Shown: positions 1 through 9,085, counted from the stretch's first letter. The stretch is 64,000 bases of DNA from an uncultured Clostridia bacterium (GCA_934167965.1 CAKPMJ010000002.1:62001-126000), one strand, 5' to 3'. Program-made: numbers and translations. Notes: generated by a model not told the origin, from the sequence alone.

Positions 1-1080
1 ATATATTATAAATTCTTCTGTTTCTTTTTCATTTAATCCTAAAATTTTCAGTTTTTCTTCTAAGAAATTAGATGAATCTTCCCCTTTTATAACAAATCCA
101 TCTTCTTCTATTTTAGCTTCCATTATGCGTTTACTTTCATAGTATAAAGCATACAAATTTCTTTTTGTATGTAAATCTTTTAGTTTCCCATTAGGTTTAG
201 CTAGCACTTTCCATTCATTTATATATTTAGGATATGAACATATTATATTATCTTCATAACCTAATTTTACTTTAATCTCCTTTTCTTCTGTTGGATATAA
301 ATAAATTATAGGTTTATCCTTCGTTTGAAGAATTCGATCCATAAAAGTATATTTTCGTGTATCTATACTTTCATAACTTATATTTGCATTAGTTATTTTC
401 AAGTCAATTGGTATAAAAACCATATATTCCATATTAGCTAACGCTCCCTGATAGTGTTCTTCTATATCAATATTAACACTATCTTGTACCTCTTCAACTT
501 TTTTCAAACTAGGTAAAATACCTGTACCATTAGCTGTAACCATAATAATTTTTTTTGTTTCAAAAAAATCTTTTGTATATTTTGTATCTCTTGGAGTTCC
601 CAATTCATTATTTTTCAAATATTCATCCCAATATTCCCATGTGTTTTTTTCTTTTATTTCTAAAAGTTTTTTTAATTTTTCTTTATATTCAATTGAAATT
701 TCATTTGAATCCTCAATCAATTTCTTTTCTGGAAATCTAGATAATTCAATTTTCCACAAATAATTTATGTATTTATCATACGTATCGACAAATACATATG
801 GTTCCTTGGTCAACTCATCTTTTACATCCATCATATCATCATGATACATATATCTTCCCAATTCACTTATTTGAGAATTGAATTTTTCCTGCATCTGATA
901 TGCTGTTTTATTTTCATAACATTCATTATCCTCTCTATCATTAAGAAATTGTATTATACACTTGCCAATAATTACTACGAATATAGAAAAAACAATAACT
1001 ACAAAAATATATATTATTAAATTGGTCCTTTTTCTATCCTCCTTATATTCCTTTGTTTCTTTTTTTTTATTTTCTTCCAT
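1..1080 (-). CDS. membrane-anchored hypothetical protein, 3' end beyond window
   Basis: Open frame of 360 codons with no stop before the window edge, so the C-terminus is missing. It starts at an ATG preceded by an AGAAAGGAT ribosome binding site. The protein opens with a charged Lys/Glu-rich stretch, then one membrane segment at about residues 20-41, then a long extracytoplasmic part. The C-terminal third (about residue 255 onward, beginning KPIIYLYPTE) resembles an uncharacterised domain I recall from many gut Clostridia, with conserved YLYP, CSYPKY, W.V.AKP and KGED motifs. Function is unknown. It lies 45 bp downstream of pyrH on the same strand and may be cotranscribed. Confidence 0.75.
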   Translation of the reverse strand, partial: MEENKKKETKEYKEDRKRTNLIIYIFVVIVFSIFVVIIGKCIIQFLNDREDNECYENKTAYQMQEKFNSQISELGRYMYHDDMMDVKDELTKEPYVFVDTYDKYINYLWKIELSRFPEKKLIEDSNEISIEYKEKLKKLLEIKEKNTWEYWDEYLKNNELGTPRDTKYTKDFFETKKIIMVTANGTGILPSLKKVEEVQDSVNIDIEEHYQGALANMEYMVFIPIDLKITNANISYESIDTRKYTFMDRILQTKDKPIIYLYPTEEKEIKVKLGYEDNIICSYPKYINEWKVLAKPNGKLKDLHTKRNLYALYYESKRIMEAKIEEDGFVIKGEDSSNFLEEKLKILGLNEKETEEFIIY

Positions 1081-1125
1081 AAAAATCCTTTCTTACTTTA
1101 TTTTTAAATAATTTTTCTAAATAAC

Positions 1126-1836
1126 TTATCTTATTATTGTTCCTATCTTCTCACCTTTAACAGCTCTAACAATATTCTCTGGGTCTGCTATACCAAAAAC
1201 AACTATAGTCATGTTGTTGTCTTTGCATAATGCTGTAGCAGTTGAATCCATAACTTTTAAATCTTTTTTTAATACTTCATCATAAGATATTTCATCATAT
1301 TTTACTGCTGTTTTATCTAATTTAGGATCTGCTGAATATACACCATCTATTGCTTTTCCTAATAAAATTGCATCTGCTTCTATTTCAGCTGCACGAAGTG
1401 CTGCTCCTGTATCTGTTGTAAAGAAAGGATTTCCTGTACCACAAGCAAATATAACTACTCTTTCTTTTGATAAATGTTTTATTGCTTTTCTTTTTATAAA
1501 TGGTTCTGCTATTTCTCTCATTTCAATTGCTGTTTGAACTCTTGTATATATTCCTCTTGCTTCGATTGCATCTTGAAGAGCCAATGCATTCATTGCTGTT
1601 GCTAACATTCCCATATAATCTGCTGTAGTTTTTTCCATTTGTTCTCCGTTTCTTCTTCCTCTCCAGAAGTTTCCTCCACCTACAACTATGGCAACTTCTA
1701 CTCCCATTTCTACTACTTCTTTTACTTTATCACATATTTTTCCTACTACATCTATATTGATGCCTGTTTTATCTTCTCCTGCTAGTACTTCTCCACTTAA
1801 TTTTAGTAATACTCTTTTATACTTTGCTTCTGACAT
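1126..1836 (-). CDS. pyrH: UMP kinase
   Basis: Converts UMP to UDP with ATP in pyrimidine nucleotide synthesis; cytoplasmic hexamer in the family. The 236 residues match the usual bacterial PyrH length. Visible family motifs are the N-terminal KLSGE, the GGGNFWRG glycine-rich loop, the ADYMGMLAT segment and the GTGNPFFTTDTGAALRA active-site stretch. Start is supported by an AGGAGG site 9 bases upstream. Unusually for the gene, rpsB, tsf and frr do not flank it here; its neighbours are a membrane protein of unknown function and a 44-codon ORF. Confidence 0.96.
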   Translation of the reverse strand: MSEAKYKRVLLKLSGEVLAGEDKTGINIDVVGKICDKVKEVVEMGVEVAIVVGGGNFWRGRRNGEQMEKTTADYMGMLATAMNALALQDAIEARGIYTRVQTAIEMREIAEPFIKRKAIKHLSKERVVIFACGTGNPFFTTDTGAALRAAEIEADAILLGKAIDGVYSADPKLDKTAVKYDEISYDEVLKKDLKVMDSTATALCKDNNMTIVVFGIADPENIVRAVKGEKIGTIIR

Positions 1837-2040
1837 TAAAAATTCCTCCTAATTTCTTATTTAATGGCATTCTATCATACATTAAAAAAAATCACAATAG
1901 TAATTCTTAAAATCTTTTGATTTTATTTTAATACTTTTGTATACCATAAAATGTCGAATTTTGCGATAACATGAACATTGACCAAATTGTTTAAATTACT
2001 AAATTATCAAAAAAAGAGTTACAAAAACTTAAATAAAATG

Positions 2041-2076
2041 AAAGTACCTATAATCTAATAAATTTATAGGTACTTT
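2041..2076 (-). terminator. intrinsic terminator after the 44-codon ORF
   Basis: Perfect 13-bp inverted repeat (arms 2041-2053 and 2064-2076, AAAGTACCTATAA) with a 10-base loop, immediately 3' of the ORF ending at 2081. On the minus strand it is followed by a T-rich stretch rather than a clean T run. Confidence 0.7.
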
Positions 2077-2080
2077 TACT

Positions 2081-2215
2081 TTATATAATATTTTTTATCC
2101 ATTTCTTTCCTTGTCTTAGCATTCTCTTTTTAGTTGACTTAGACATTTCACTGCAATAAATTGCTACACCTGCTGAAATCAAAGTTCCAACCATTAAACC
2201 TTTTGTAAAATTCAT
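2081..2215 (-). CDS. 44-residue small protein, YtxH-like
   Basis: Short ORF with a strong AGGAGGG ribosome binding site 7 bases before the ATG and a perfect terminator hairpin after the stop. The product begins MNFTKGLMVGTLISAGVAIY, a short hydrophobic segment, and continues as a basic helix (KSTKKRMLRQGKKW). This layout resembles small YtxH-type proteins of Firmicutes, but the assignment is by pattern only. It follows the TSUP permease pair on the same strand and could be cotranscribed with it. Confidence 0.65.
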   Translation of the reverse strand: MNFTKGLMVGTLISAGVAIYCSEMSKSTKKRMLRQGKKWIKNII

Positions 2216-2235
2216 AACAATCCCTCCTAATAAAA

Positions 2236-2626
2236 TTATATATTTTTATTATTAGCTTTTTTGTTTTTTATATACTCTTTTGTCAATGAATAAATTTCAT
2301 TTATAGCAATAGCAATCAAAAAAAATCCAAAATATTTTCGTAATTTTTCTACCTCCATGTTTACTGCTAGTTTTGCTCCTATTATAGCTCCTATTATCCC
2401 TGATAATAGGACTACAATAGCTGTTTTTAATTGTATATTTTTCTTTTTCAAATGCACAATAATTGCAGCAATACTTGTTGGAATAAAAAAGATTAAATTT
2501 GTTCCTTGTGCTATATGTTGTTCAATTCCTGAAAATGCAGTAAGCAAAAAAATTAATACCGTTCCACCACCGCATTCCCATACTACTTATCACCCCTGCA
2601 ATTCCTCCAAATAAAACATTTAGCAT
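2236..2626 (-). pseudogene. half-size TSUP (TauE/SafE-like) permease, frameshifted
   Basis: The downstream in-frame part (2236-2547, 103 codons from an internal ATG) encodes about three membrane helices of a TSUP-family permease half. The true start is probably the ATG at 2626, preceded by AAGGAGATG. From there the frame reads MLNVLFGGIAGVISSMGM and should continue into GGGTVLI, the family's glycine-rich motif. One extra base near 2572 (an unpaired C on the coding strand) shifts the frame exactly there. Removing it joins both parts into 129 residues, nearly the size of the neighbouring half-permease. This is either a real inactivating mutation or a sequencing error. Confidence 0.75.
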
Positions 2627-2644
2627 TTATACATCTCCTTGATT

Positions 2645-2989
2645 TTAAATTATCATATTTATTGCAACATAAACAATAAAAATAATAAATGTAATTTTTA
2701 ATATAATATCAGGAATTTTATTCAAAAATTTTGATCCAAAAAATCCACCTATTATTCCTCCAATAGCACACATCCATCCAATATCCCAATTTAAATAATT
2801 ATTTCTAGCATAAAATATACTACTTGTTATAACCATAACAAGTATACACGCTATTGAAGTTGCTCTTGCTTCAACTGGATTCATTTTTAAAATATATATA
2901 AAAGCTGGTACTAATATCATTCCTCCTCCAGTAGAGAAGATTCCTGATATTAAACCAGCTAACATTCCGATTATTATTTTTTTCCACAT
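2645..2989 (-). CDS. half-size TSUP (TauE/SafE-like) permease subunit
   Basis: 114 residues, about half the usual TSUP transporter length, with four predicted hydrophobic segments. The N-terminus carries the family motif as GLISGIFSTGGGMILVPA, and the C-terminal half has GGIIGGFFGSKF. The family moves sulfonates, sulfite or other organic anions, but the substrate is not readable here. It lies 18 bp upstream of a second half-size TSUP gene on the same strand, so the two would be expected to form one heteromeric transporter; the partner is frameshifted in this sequence. Confidence 0.8.
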   Translation of the reverse strand: MWKKIIIGMLAGLISGIFSTGGGMILVPAFIYILKMNPVEARATSIACILVMVITSSIFYARNNYLNWDIGWMCAIGGIIGGFFGSKFLNKIPDIILKITFIIFIVYVAINMII

Positions 2990-3032
2990 AAACTACCCTA
3001 CTTTGAAAATAGTTTTTGCAAAATTTTAAAAT

Positions 3033-4280
3033 TTATTCATTATGTAGTTCAAATACGTCCTTTTTTTCGCCACATACAGGACATACCCATTTTTTAGGCA
3101 AATCCCTAAATGATGTTCCAGGAGCTATTCCTGCTTTTTCATTACCATATTTTGGGTTATATATATATTTACAAAATGTACATTCATATTTAGCATCATC
3201 GTCAATTTCGTTTTGTTGATTTACAAAATTCCTATATCCAATTATTAATGCTGCTATCACCATTATTAAAAATGATAATGCTTTCCATATTCCATTTTCA
3301 AATAATATTATTGCAAACATTCCACAAGTTGCACTTATTCCATATAATATTAAAACAGCTTGTTTTTGCGTAAATCCCATTTTTACTAGTTTATGATGTA
3401 CATGTCCATTATCTGCCTTAAATATTGCTTTTATTGATTTTCCTTTTATTATTCTTCTTGCAATTGCCCATAATACATCTAGTATTGGTAGTCCTAATAC
3501 AAGCATTGGAAGAACTATAACCATTGCTGTATATGTTTTTGCAACTCCCATGATTGAAACAACTGCTAAGATAAATCCTAAAAAGTTTGATCCAGTATCT
3601 CCAATAAAGGTTTTAGCAGGTGTAAAATTAAATGGCAAAAATCCAACCAAAGCACCAATTAGTGAAGTTATTATTAATATTGATACAATTGGTGAATAGT
3701 TTAATGCAAAAATTATTAATAATGAAATGCATGATATTAATGTTATTCCAGAAGACAGTCCATCTAGTCCATCCATTAAATTTATTGCATTTGTAATTGC
3801 AACTATCCAAATAATTGTTAATAGTACAGAAAATTCCTTAGTTAATCCTATTTGAGCAATCATTGGAACATTTATATGTTCTATTTGCACTCCAAATAGT
3901 ACTACAACTGTTGCGGCTAATAACTGACCTATTAGTTTTTGATATGGCTTTAAAGTTTTTATATCATCAGCCATTCCAACTATAGTGATAATTATAATTC
4001 CTAAGAATATTCCTGTCAATTTTTTGAAATATAATTCTTCTCCAAATAAATCTATGGTTCCTTCAATTGACATTATACAAAATAAATATATTGATGCTAC
4101 AAGGAATCCCACTATTACAGCCACTCCGCCTAATTTTGGCATTGTTTTTCCATGCATTCTCCTATCATCTTTTGGAACATCTAAAGCTCCTAACTTTTTA
4201 GCCAATCTTATAGAGTATGGCGTCATCATAAATGACACTATACAGGCAAGTAAAAATGCTATTGCTATATTTCCCCACAT
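3033..4280 (-). CDS. WecA/TagO-type undecaprenyl-phosphate sugar-1-phosphate transferase with C-terminal rubredoxin
   Basis: Residues 1-350 form a polytopic membrane protein of the MraY/WecA family. Visible motifs are KTMPKLGGVAV, MADDIKTLKPYQKL (the DD metal site), NAINLMDGLDGLSSG, GDTGSNFLGF and the HVHHKLVKMG loop. The family moves GlcNAc-1-P or a similar sugar phosphate from its UDP-sugar onto undecaprenyl phosphate to start teichoic acid or other cell-surface glycans. After a last membrane helix, residues 365-415 are a complete rubredoxin: CTFC at 367-370, IYNPKYG, GIAPGTSFRDLP, CPVC at 400-403. The reading frame is continuous. The four cysteines should bind one iron. I know no standard role for this fusion. 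It is followed upstream by rpiB with a 12-bp gap. Confidence 0.9.
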   Translation of the reverse strand: MWGNIAIAFLLACIVSFMMTPYSIRLAKKLGALDVPKDDRRMHGKTMPKLGGVAVIVGFLVASIYLFCIMSIEGTIDLFGEELYFKKLTGIFLGIIIITIVGMADDIKTLKPYQKLIGQLLAATVVVLFGVQIEHINVPMIAQIGLTKEFSVLLTIIWIVAITNAINLMDGLDGLSSGITLISCISLLIIFALNYSPIVSILIITSLIGALVGFLPFNFTPAKTFIGDTGSNFLGFILAVVSIMGVAKTYTAMVIVLPMLVLGLPILDVLWAIARRIIKGKSIKAIFKADNGHVHHKLVKMGFTQKQAVLILYGISATCGMFAIILFENGIWKALSFLIMVIAALIIGYRNFVNQQNEIDDDAKYECTFCKYIYNPKYGNEKAGIAPGTSFRDLPKKWVCPVCGEKKDVFELHNE

Positions 4281-4292
4281 ATATTGCCTCCG

Positions 4293-4739
4293 TTATTTCA
4301 TATTTTCTTTTTCAATCTCTTCAATCATTTCTATTCTTTCTTGATATCTTCCGCCTTTAAATTGTGTTGCTATCCATTTTCTAATTATGCATATTGCTTC
4401 TTTAACACTTATATAATCAGCTCCAAGTGTTACTACATTTATATCATCATCAGCTTTAGCAAATGCTGCTTCTTCTTCATTTGAAAAACATGCTGCTCTT
4501 ACTCCCTTAAATTTATTTGCTACAACTACCATTCCATGTCCTGATCTGCATACTAATATTCCAAATTCACATTCTTTTTTGCTTACTAGTTGAGCTACTT
4601 TTTTAGCATATATTGGGTAATCTGTTCTTTCTTCACTATATGTTCCACAGTCACTATATTCTATACCTAATTCTTCTAAATATTTCTTTATTTCTTCTTT
4701 TAATTTATATCCTCCATGATCACAACCTATTGCTATCAT
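4293..4739 (-). CDS. rpiB: RpiB/LacAB-type sugar phosphate isomerase
   Basis: 148 residues, standard for ribose-5-phosphate isomerase B, which interconverts ribose 5-phosphate and ribulose 5-phosphate. The N-terminal MIAIGCDHGGYKLK matches the substrate-binding strand, and the catalytic cysteine lies in GILVCRSGHGM. The usual sequence after this Cys is GTGIG or GSGIG; the Arg and His here are atypical, so substrate preference may differ. The C-terminal QFKGGRYQERIEMIEEIE is family-typical. It sits between guaB and the WecA-rubredoxin gene. Confidence 0.85.
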   Translation of the reverse strand: MIAIGCDHGGYKLKEEIKKYLEELGIEYSDCGTYSEERTDYPIYAKKVAQLVSKKECEFGILVCRSGHGMVVVANKFKGVRAACFSNEEEAAFAKADDDINVVTLGADYISVKEAICIIRKWIATQFKGGRYQERIEMIEEIEKENMK

Positions 4740-4814
4740 TTTGTTACCTCCTTTGTTTTTCTTTTATAAATATAACACAATATATATTTTTTTGCAATGT
4801 TTTGCACTCAATAT

Positions 4815-6323
4815 TTATGCTTTATATTCTCTATCTACTTCTTTTAAGATAACATCATGTGCGCTACCTTCTCCAATACTAACATTAGAAACAAGTGTTA
4901 ATCTAGCCTTTTTATGTAATTCTTCTATAGTAATAGCACCGCAATTGCACATAGTTGATTTTATTTTTGCAACTGTTACTGCTAAATTATCTTTTAATCT
5001 TCCTGCATAAGGTATATATGAATCAACACCTTCTTCGAAAGAAAGTTTCTTGTCTCCTCCCATATCATATCTTTGCCAGTTCCTAGCTCTGTTTGATCCT
5101 TCTCCCCAATATTCTTTAACATAGCCATTTCCCATTCTTACAACTCTTGTAGGGCTTTCATCAAATCTAGCAAAATATCTTCCCATCATAACAAAATCTG
5201 CTCCTAATGCTAATGCAATTGTAATATGATGATCATGTACTATTCCACCATCTGAACAAACTGGAATATATACACCTGTCTTTTCAAAATATTCATCACG
5301 AGCTGCTATTACATCTATTAAAGCACTTGCTTGTCCACGACCAATACCTTTAGTTTCACGAGTTATGCAGATTGATCCTCCACCAACTCCAACCTTAATA
5401 AAGTCAGCTCCCGCTTCTGCCAAATACAAAAATCCTTCTTTATCTACTACATTTCCTGCACCTATTTTTACACTATCTCCATATTTAGCTCTAACGAAAT
5501 CTATAGTATTTTTTTGCCATACTGAATAACCATCAGAAGAGTCCATGCAAATCATGTCAACTCCTGCCTCAACTAATGCTGGTATTCTTTCTTCATAATC
5601 TCTTGTATTAATTCCAGCACCAACTATATATCTTTTATTCTCATCTAGCAATGAATTAGGGTTATTTTTTCTTTCTTCATAATCTTTTCTAAATACTAAA
5701 TATTTTAGATTTCCCTCATTTGTTAATATTGGTAAGCATGCCTTTTTATACTCCCATATCATATCATTTGCTTCTGACAAAGAAATCCCTTCTTTTGCAT
5801 ACACTATTTTTTCTTTTGGAGTCATATATTTATCTATTGTTTCATCTAAATTATCTCTAGATAATCTATAATCTTTATCTGTAACTAGTCCTAAAAACTT
5901 GCCATGTTCTGTTCCATCATCTGTTATCATTACAGTTGAATGACCTGTTTCTTTTACTAATTCAACCACTTCTTTTAATGTAGCTGATGGTTTTACATTT
6001 GAATCACTTACTATAAATCCTGCTTTGTGTTTTTTTACATGTTCAACCATTTTAGCTTGTGATTCTATTGATTGTGAACCATATATAAAAGCGACTCCAC
6101 CTTCTCTTGCCAATGCAATTCCCATTTCTTCTCCTGAAACAGATTGCATTATTGCAGATACCATTGGTACATTTGCACAATATTTTGCTTCTTCTCCTTT
6201 TTTGAATTTTACAAGTGGTGTTCTAAGTGATACCTTTGCTGGTATACATCTCTCGTCTGTTAAATTTGGTAATAATAAAAATTCGTTAAATGTTCTCGAT
6301 ATGTCTTCTAATATCTTTGCCAT
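4815..6323 (-). CDS. guaB: IMP dehydrogenase
   Basis: Oxidises IMP to XMP with NAD+, the committed step of GMP synthesis. 502 residues, full length. A TIM-barrel catalytic domain is interrupted by a CBS pair at about residues 95-220 (VSDSNVKPSATL, LGLVTDKDYRL, YMTPKEKIVYA). The catalytic loop GGGSICITRETKGIGRGQAS places the active-site Cys at residue 319. GADFVMMGRYFA and the mobile flap follow. It belongs to the longer IMPDH subtype seen in Clostridia. The ribosome binding site AAAAGGAG lies directly next to a 28-bp perfect inverted repeat in the leader. Confidence 0.96.
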   Translation of the reverse strand: MAKILEDISRTFNEFLLLPNLTDERCIPAKVSLRTPLVKFKKGEEAKYCANVPMVSAIMQSVSGEEMGIALAREGGVAFIYGSQSIESQAKMVEHVKKHKAGFIVSDSNVKPSATLKEVVELVKETGHSTVMITDDGTEHGKFLGLVTDKDYRLSRDNLDETIDKYMTPKEKIVYAKEGISLSEANDMIWEYKKACLPILTNEGNLKYLVFRKDYEERKNNPNSLLDENKRYIVGAGINTRDYEERIPALVEAGVDMICMDSSDGYSVWQKNTIDFVRAKYGDSVKIGAGNVVDKEGFLYLAEAGADFIKVGVGGGSICITRETKGIGRGQASALIDVIAARDEYFEKTGVYIPVCSDGGIVHDHHITIALALGADFVMMGRYFARFDESPTRVVRMGNGYVKEYWGEGSNRARNWQRYDMGGDKKLSFEEGVDSYIPYAGRLKDNLAVTVAKIKSTMCNCGAITIEELHKKARLTLVSNVSIGEGSAHDVILKEVDREYKA

Positions 6324-6341
6324 ATTTAATACTCCTTTTCT

Positions 6342-6405
6342 GAGTGTCAGAGGGGACGTTCCTTTTTGACAACATTTTCAAAAAGGAACGTCCCCTCTGA
6401 CACTC
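6342..6405. repeat. 28-bp perfect inverted repeat carrying GGGGACGTTCC
   Basis: Arms 6342-6369 and 6378-6405 are perfect reverse complements with an 8-base loop. Each arm contains GGGGACGTTCCTTTTTGA. The same core occurs as single copies at 13834-13860 and 24922-24948. The hairpin lies in the guaB leader, about 20 bp before the start codon, so a transcript from further upstream would fold it beside the ribosome binding site. It looks like a REP/MITE-type element. Confidence 0.85.
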
Positions 6406-6455
6406 TAACAACTTTTTTACTTATTATAAATGTTTTTATTTTTTTTGTAAATACC

Positions 6456-8945
6456 TTATTCAACTATTTCCGGATTATCTATTAAGAACTCATTTGCCAA
6501 ACTCTCATTGTTGCCAAACAACTTAACATATCCTTCTAGAGACTGAGCTTTAGCTCTCAATGATTCCACATTAGAGTTTATATATATATTGGCTTTACCC
6601 TTACCATTTTTAGCTTCTTGTATTAAGTTTGACACTGGTGAGTTGCCATCAAATGCTACCACAACCGAATTTCTTCTTTCAAAGACTTCATAATTAAAAC
6701 TCTTATATATTCCAAGTTCTGATGGTTCAGGTGATACATAAATTCCATTTATATCAGCTGTATCTAGCTTTTCTTTTACTTCTTCAGACACATATTTTGG
6801 TACTACTACTTTTACATCAAATTTTTTGTTTAATTCTTTTGAAATATCTAGTACCGCTCTTTCATATCCTTGCATCCTATGACCTATTAATATATAAGTA
6901 TTTTTATTATTAACCTTCTTTAGCATTTCTTTTAATTCTTCTCTTGATTCTTTATTTAAGGTTGTTATTCTTCCTTTTGAATTAAAACTTCCCCCTGCAA
7001 TTACTATAGGAGTTTTGTCTGTTGGAAGCTCTACTATTTTTCCTTTAAATATATCAGAAGATTTTAAGTAATTTATATTTCTTGTTTCGATTTGCTCTGG
7101 ATCAATTTCTAAAAGATTTTTCTCTTCCTCCTCATATAAAGCATCTTCTACCGTTCTTCCATTTAAAAATTCTTCAAACTTTTCACTTTTTTCTTTAAAA
7201 TATTTTTCTCTTTGCTTTAATATCTCATTTTCAGTTTCTCTCATTTTTTCAAAATCTTCATCTGTTAAGTCTAATAAGTTTCTCCAAGCAATTTGCTCAT
7301 CTATTGTGTCAATTCCATAAAATCCGCATCCGTCTGTTCCTTGTACACATTTAATTCCATTTTTTAAATAGTCTTTAATAGGGTGTTCTTTTATATTAGT
7401 CAAATTATTTAATCTAACATTTGAAGATAATTGGAATTCAAGTACAACATCTAAGTCTCTCATTTTATTTTTTATTCTTCTACCTGTTGGTGTGTTTAGT
7501 TTTGGCACATATAAACCGTGTCCAATTCTAAATAATGGCGCTCTTTCCCCATTTGGTACACATATCTTTATACAATCTAATGCTTGTTCTATATTATCTT
7601 TAAATGCATCTGTTTCTCCTGCATGTAATTGTATTGTATATCCTTTATCATCATAAATAGCATAACGTACAATTTCACCTATTATATCTGTAAAATCTGT
7701 AACATTGTTTATTTCTTCTCCAATCAAATCCATTCCAACTACATATGGACTTCTACTTACTGCTTTTATAATTGCAGGACATTCCCTTAATTGCTCTTCT
7801 GTAAATAATGTTCTACTTGCCGCAACCAAAAATCTAATATGAACTCCTGTCTCCTTTTCAATTTCAGGCATTATTTCATGAATTTGAACTAATGGCTTAA
7901 TTCCTTTTTCATACTTTTTGCATAAATCTGACATTGATATTTCAACTTGCTTAATTCCTTGTTTTTGATATTCTCTAGCTATCCATAATAATTTATCTTT
8001 AAAAAATGTATTATTTTCATATTTACTTCCTGGTTTAGAATCTTCTAGCATTTTTATCAAGTTTTCTCTTATATCAAAATCAGGTATCTCTCTTATTTTT
8101 TCTATATCTAATTTAATCTTATCCTTATCATTTACAGGTTTTCCTTTTATTATTGCATATCTATAAAGTATAACTTTCTCTAAATTTGTAAATACAGCTT
8201 GCCCATCTTTCATTAAGACAAAACTATTTCTTATTTTGGTAATGTTCTCTTCTGCATTTTCTAAATTATTTAATATTAAATCTGCAATATTTATAAATGT
8301 TTCATCATTTATTTTTCTCTCTAGCTTTTTACCTTTTAAGTCTGTTTTATTATATATTTTCTCATTTTTTCTTCTTTGATTTTCTAAGAATTTTTCTTGA
8401 GATTCAGTTAATTTAATTCCTAATTTTTTTATATAATATAATGAATATTTTATTTGATGTTTAATTGCAAGTGCAATTAGCATATCTGGTTGTAATATTT
8501 GGTTCATATGAGTGTGTAAATCTGTTCTAAATTTTGATTTTTTTGATATATATGATTTAACTATAGTTTTCTCAACTGGCAAATTATATTCCTTTGTTTG
8601 TGCCATAAGAACTTTGATTATTGATGGTATTTTTGCTTTTCTTTCTATTCTTTTATCTGTATATATATTTGCTATTTTTATTCCGCCAATTCTAAGTATA
8701 TAAACCTCTTCTCCATCATCATTTATACATGCTTCTAATATTCCTGTTATTATTTTCATATCATTTTCATCTTTTATTGTTTCAACTTTACATACTTTTG
8801 CTAAGTTTGTTATTAAATTTCCTGTGTGGTGATTTGGTGTTTCTATTACATAAGTTAATTCATCTTCTCCTGTTTTGTATAAATTTACTATTATATCTTT
8901 TTCTTTATCTAAATAAAATTTTGTGAAAAAGTTTTCTTTTTTCAT
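6456..8945 (-). CDS. large adenosine-deaminase-like metallohydrolase with C-terminal Rossmann-like domain
   Basis: 829 residues, far longer than a normal adenosine deaminase (about 330-350). Metal and catalytic residues are in place across the middle: DLHTH at 142-146, HAGE at 441-444, RIGHG at 473-477, SSNVRL at 507-512 and GTDG at 536-539. The second aspartate of the usual TDDP motif is replaced by Gly. An N-terminal region of about 140 residues and a long insertion (about 150-320) are extra. The last 185 residues (from about 645: IVIAGGSF, ILIGHRMQGYERAV, VVVAFDG) look like a Rossmann or SLOG/LOG-type nucleotide-binding domain. Substrate is unknown; purine-derived nucleotides are likely. 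It stands alone, divergent from the HAD gene. Confidence 0.8.
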   Translation of the reverse strand: MKKENFFTKFYLDKEKDIIVNLYKTGEDELTYVIETPNHHTGNLITNLAKVCKVETIKDENDMKIITGILEACINDDGEEVYILRIGGIKIANIYTDKRIERKAKIPSIIKVLMAQTKEYNLPVEKTIVKSYISKKSKFRTDLHTHMNQILQPDMLIALAIKHQIKYSLYYIKKLGIKLTESQEKFLENQRRKNEKIYNKTDLKGKKLERKINDETFINIADLILNNLENAEENITKIRNSFVLMKDGQAVFTNLEKVILYRYAIIKGKPVNDKDKIKLDIEKIREIPDFDIRENLIKMLEDSKPGSKYENNTFFKDKLLWIAREYQKQGIKQVEISMSDLCKKYEKGIKPLVQIHEIMPEIEKETGVHIRFLVAASRTLFTEEQLRECPAIIKAVSRSPYVVGMDLIGEEINNVTDFTDIIGEIVRYAIYDDKGYTIQLHAGETDAFKDNIEQALDCIKICVPNGERAPLFRIGHGLYVPKLNTPTGRRIKNKMRDLDVVLEFQLSSNVRLNNLTNIKEHPIKDYLKNGIKCVQGTDGCGFYGIDTIDEQIAWRNLLDLTDEDFEKMRETENEILKQREKYFKEKSEKFEEFLNGRTVEDALYEEEEKNLLEIDPEQIETRNINYLKSSDIFKGKIVELPTDKTPIVIAGGSFNSKGRITTLNKESREELKEMLKKVNNKNTYILIGHRMQGYERAVLDISKELNKKFDVKVVVPKYVSEEVKEKLDTADINGIYVSPEPSELGIYKSFNYEVFERRNSVVVAFDGNSPVSNLIQEAKNGKGKANIYINSNVESLRAKAQSLEGYVKLFGNNESLANEFLIDNPEIVE

Positions 8946-9085
8946 ACGCTCTCCCTTCTAACATTTATTAATACACTATTTTAGCATAAATATTCTTCGA
9001 ATTCAAGATTTTATGTAAAATAATTTGACTTTTAAATGCTTTTGTGATAACTTATATTTTAGTATATTTGAAAGGGATGATAATA

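Noticed and set aside
2357..2614. 85-codon plus-strand frame
   Set aside because: Antisense to the TSUP half-gene and without a ribosome binding site.
6456..8945. Adenosine-deaminase-like protein considered as RdrB of the RADAR defence system
   Set aside because: No RdrA-type ATPase is adjacent; neighbours are guaB and a HAD gene. The C-terminal Rossmann-like domain points elsewhere.
8946..9085. ATG at 9044 as start of the HAD gene
   Set aside because: No ribosome binding site precedes it; the TTG at 9086 has GAAAGGG at a good distance and begins just before the HAD motif.
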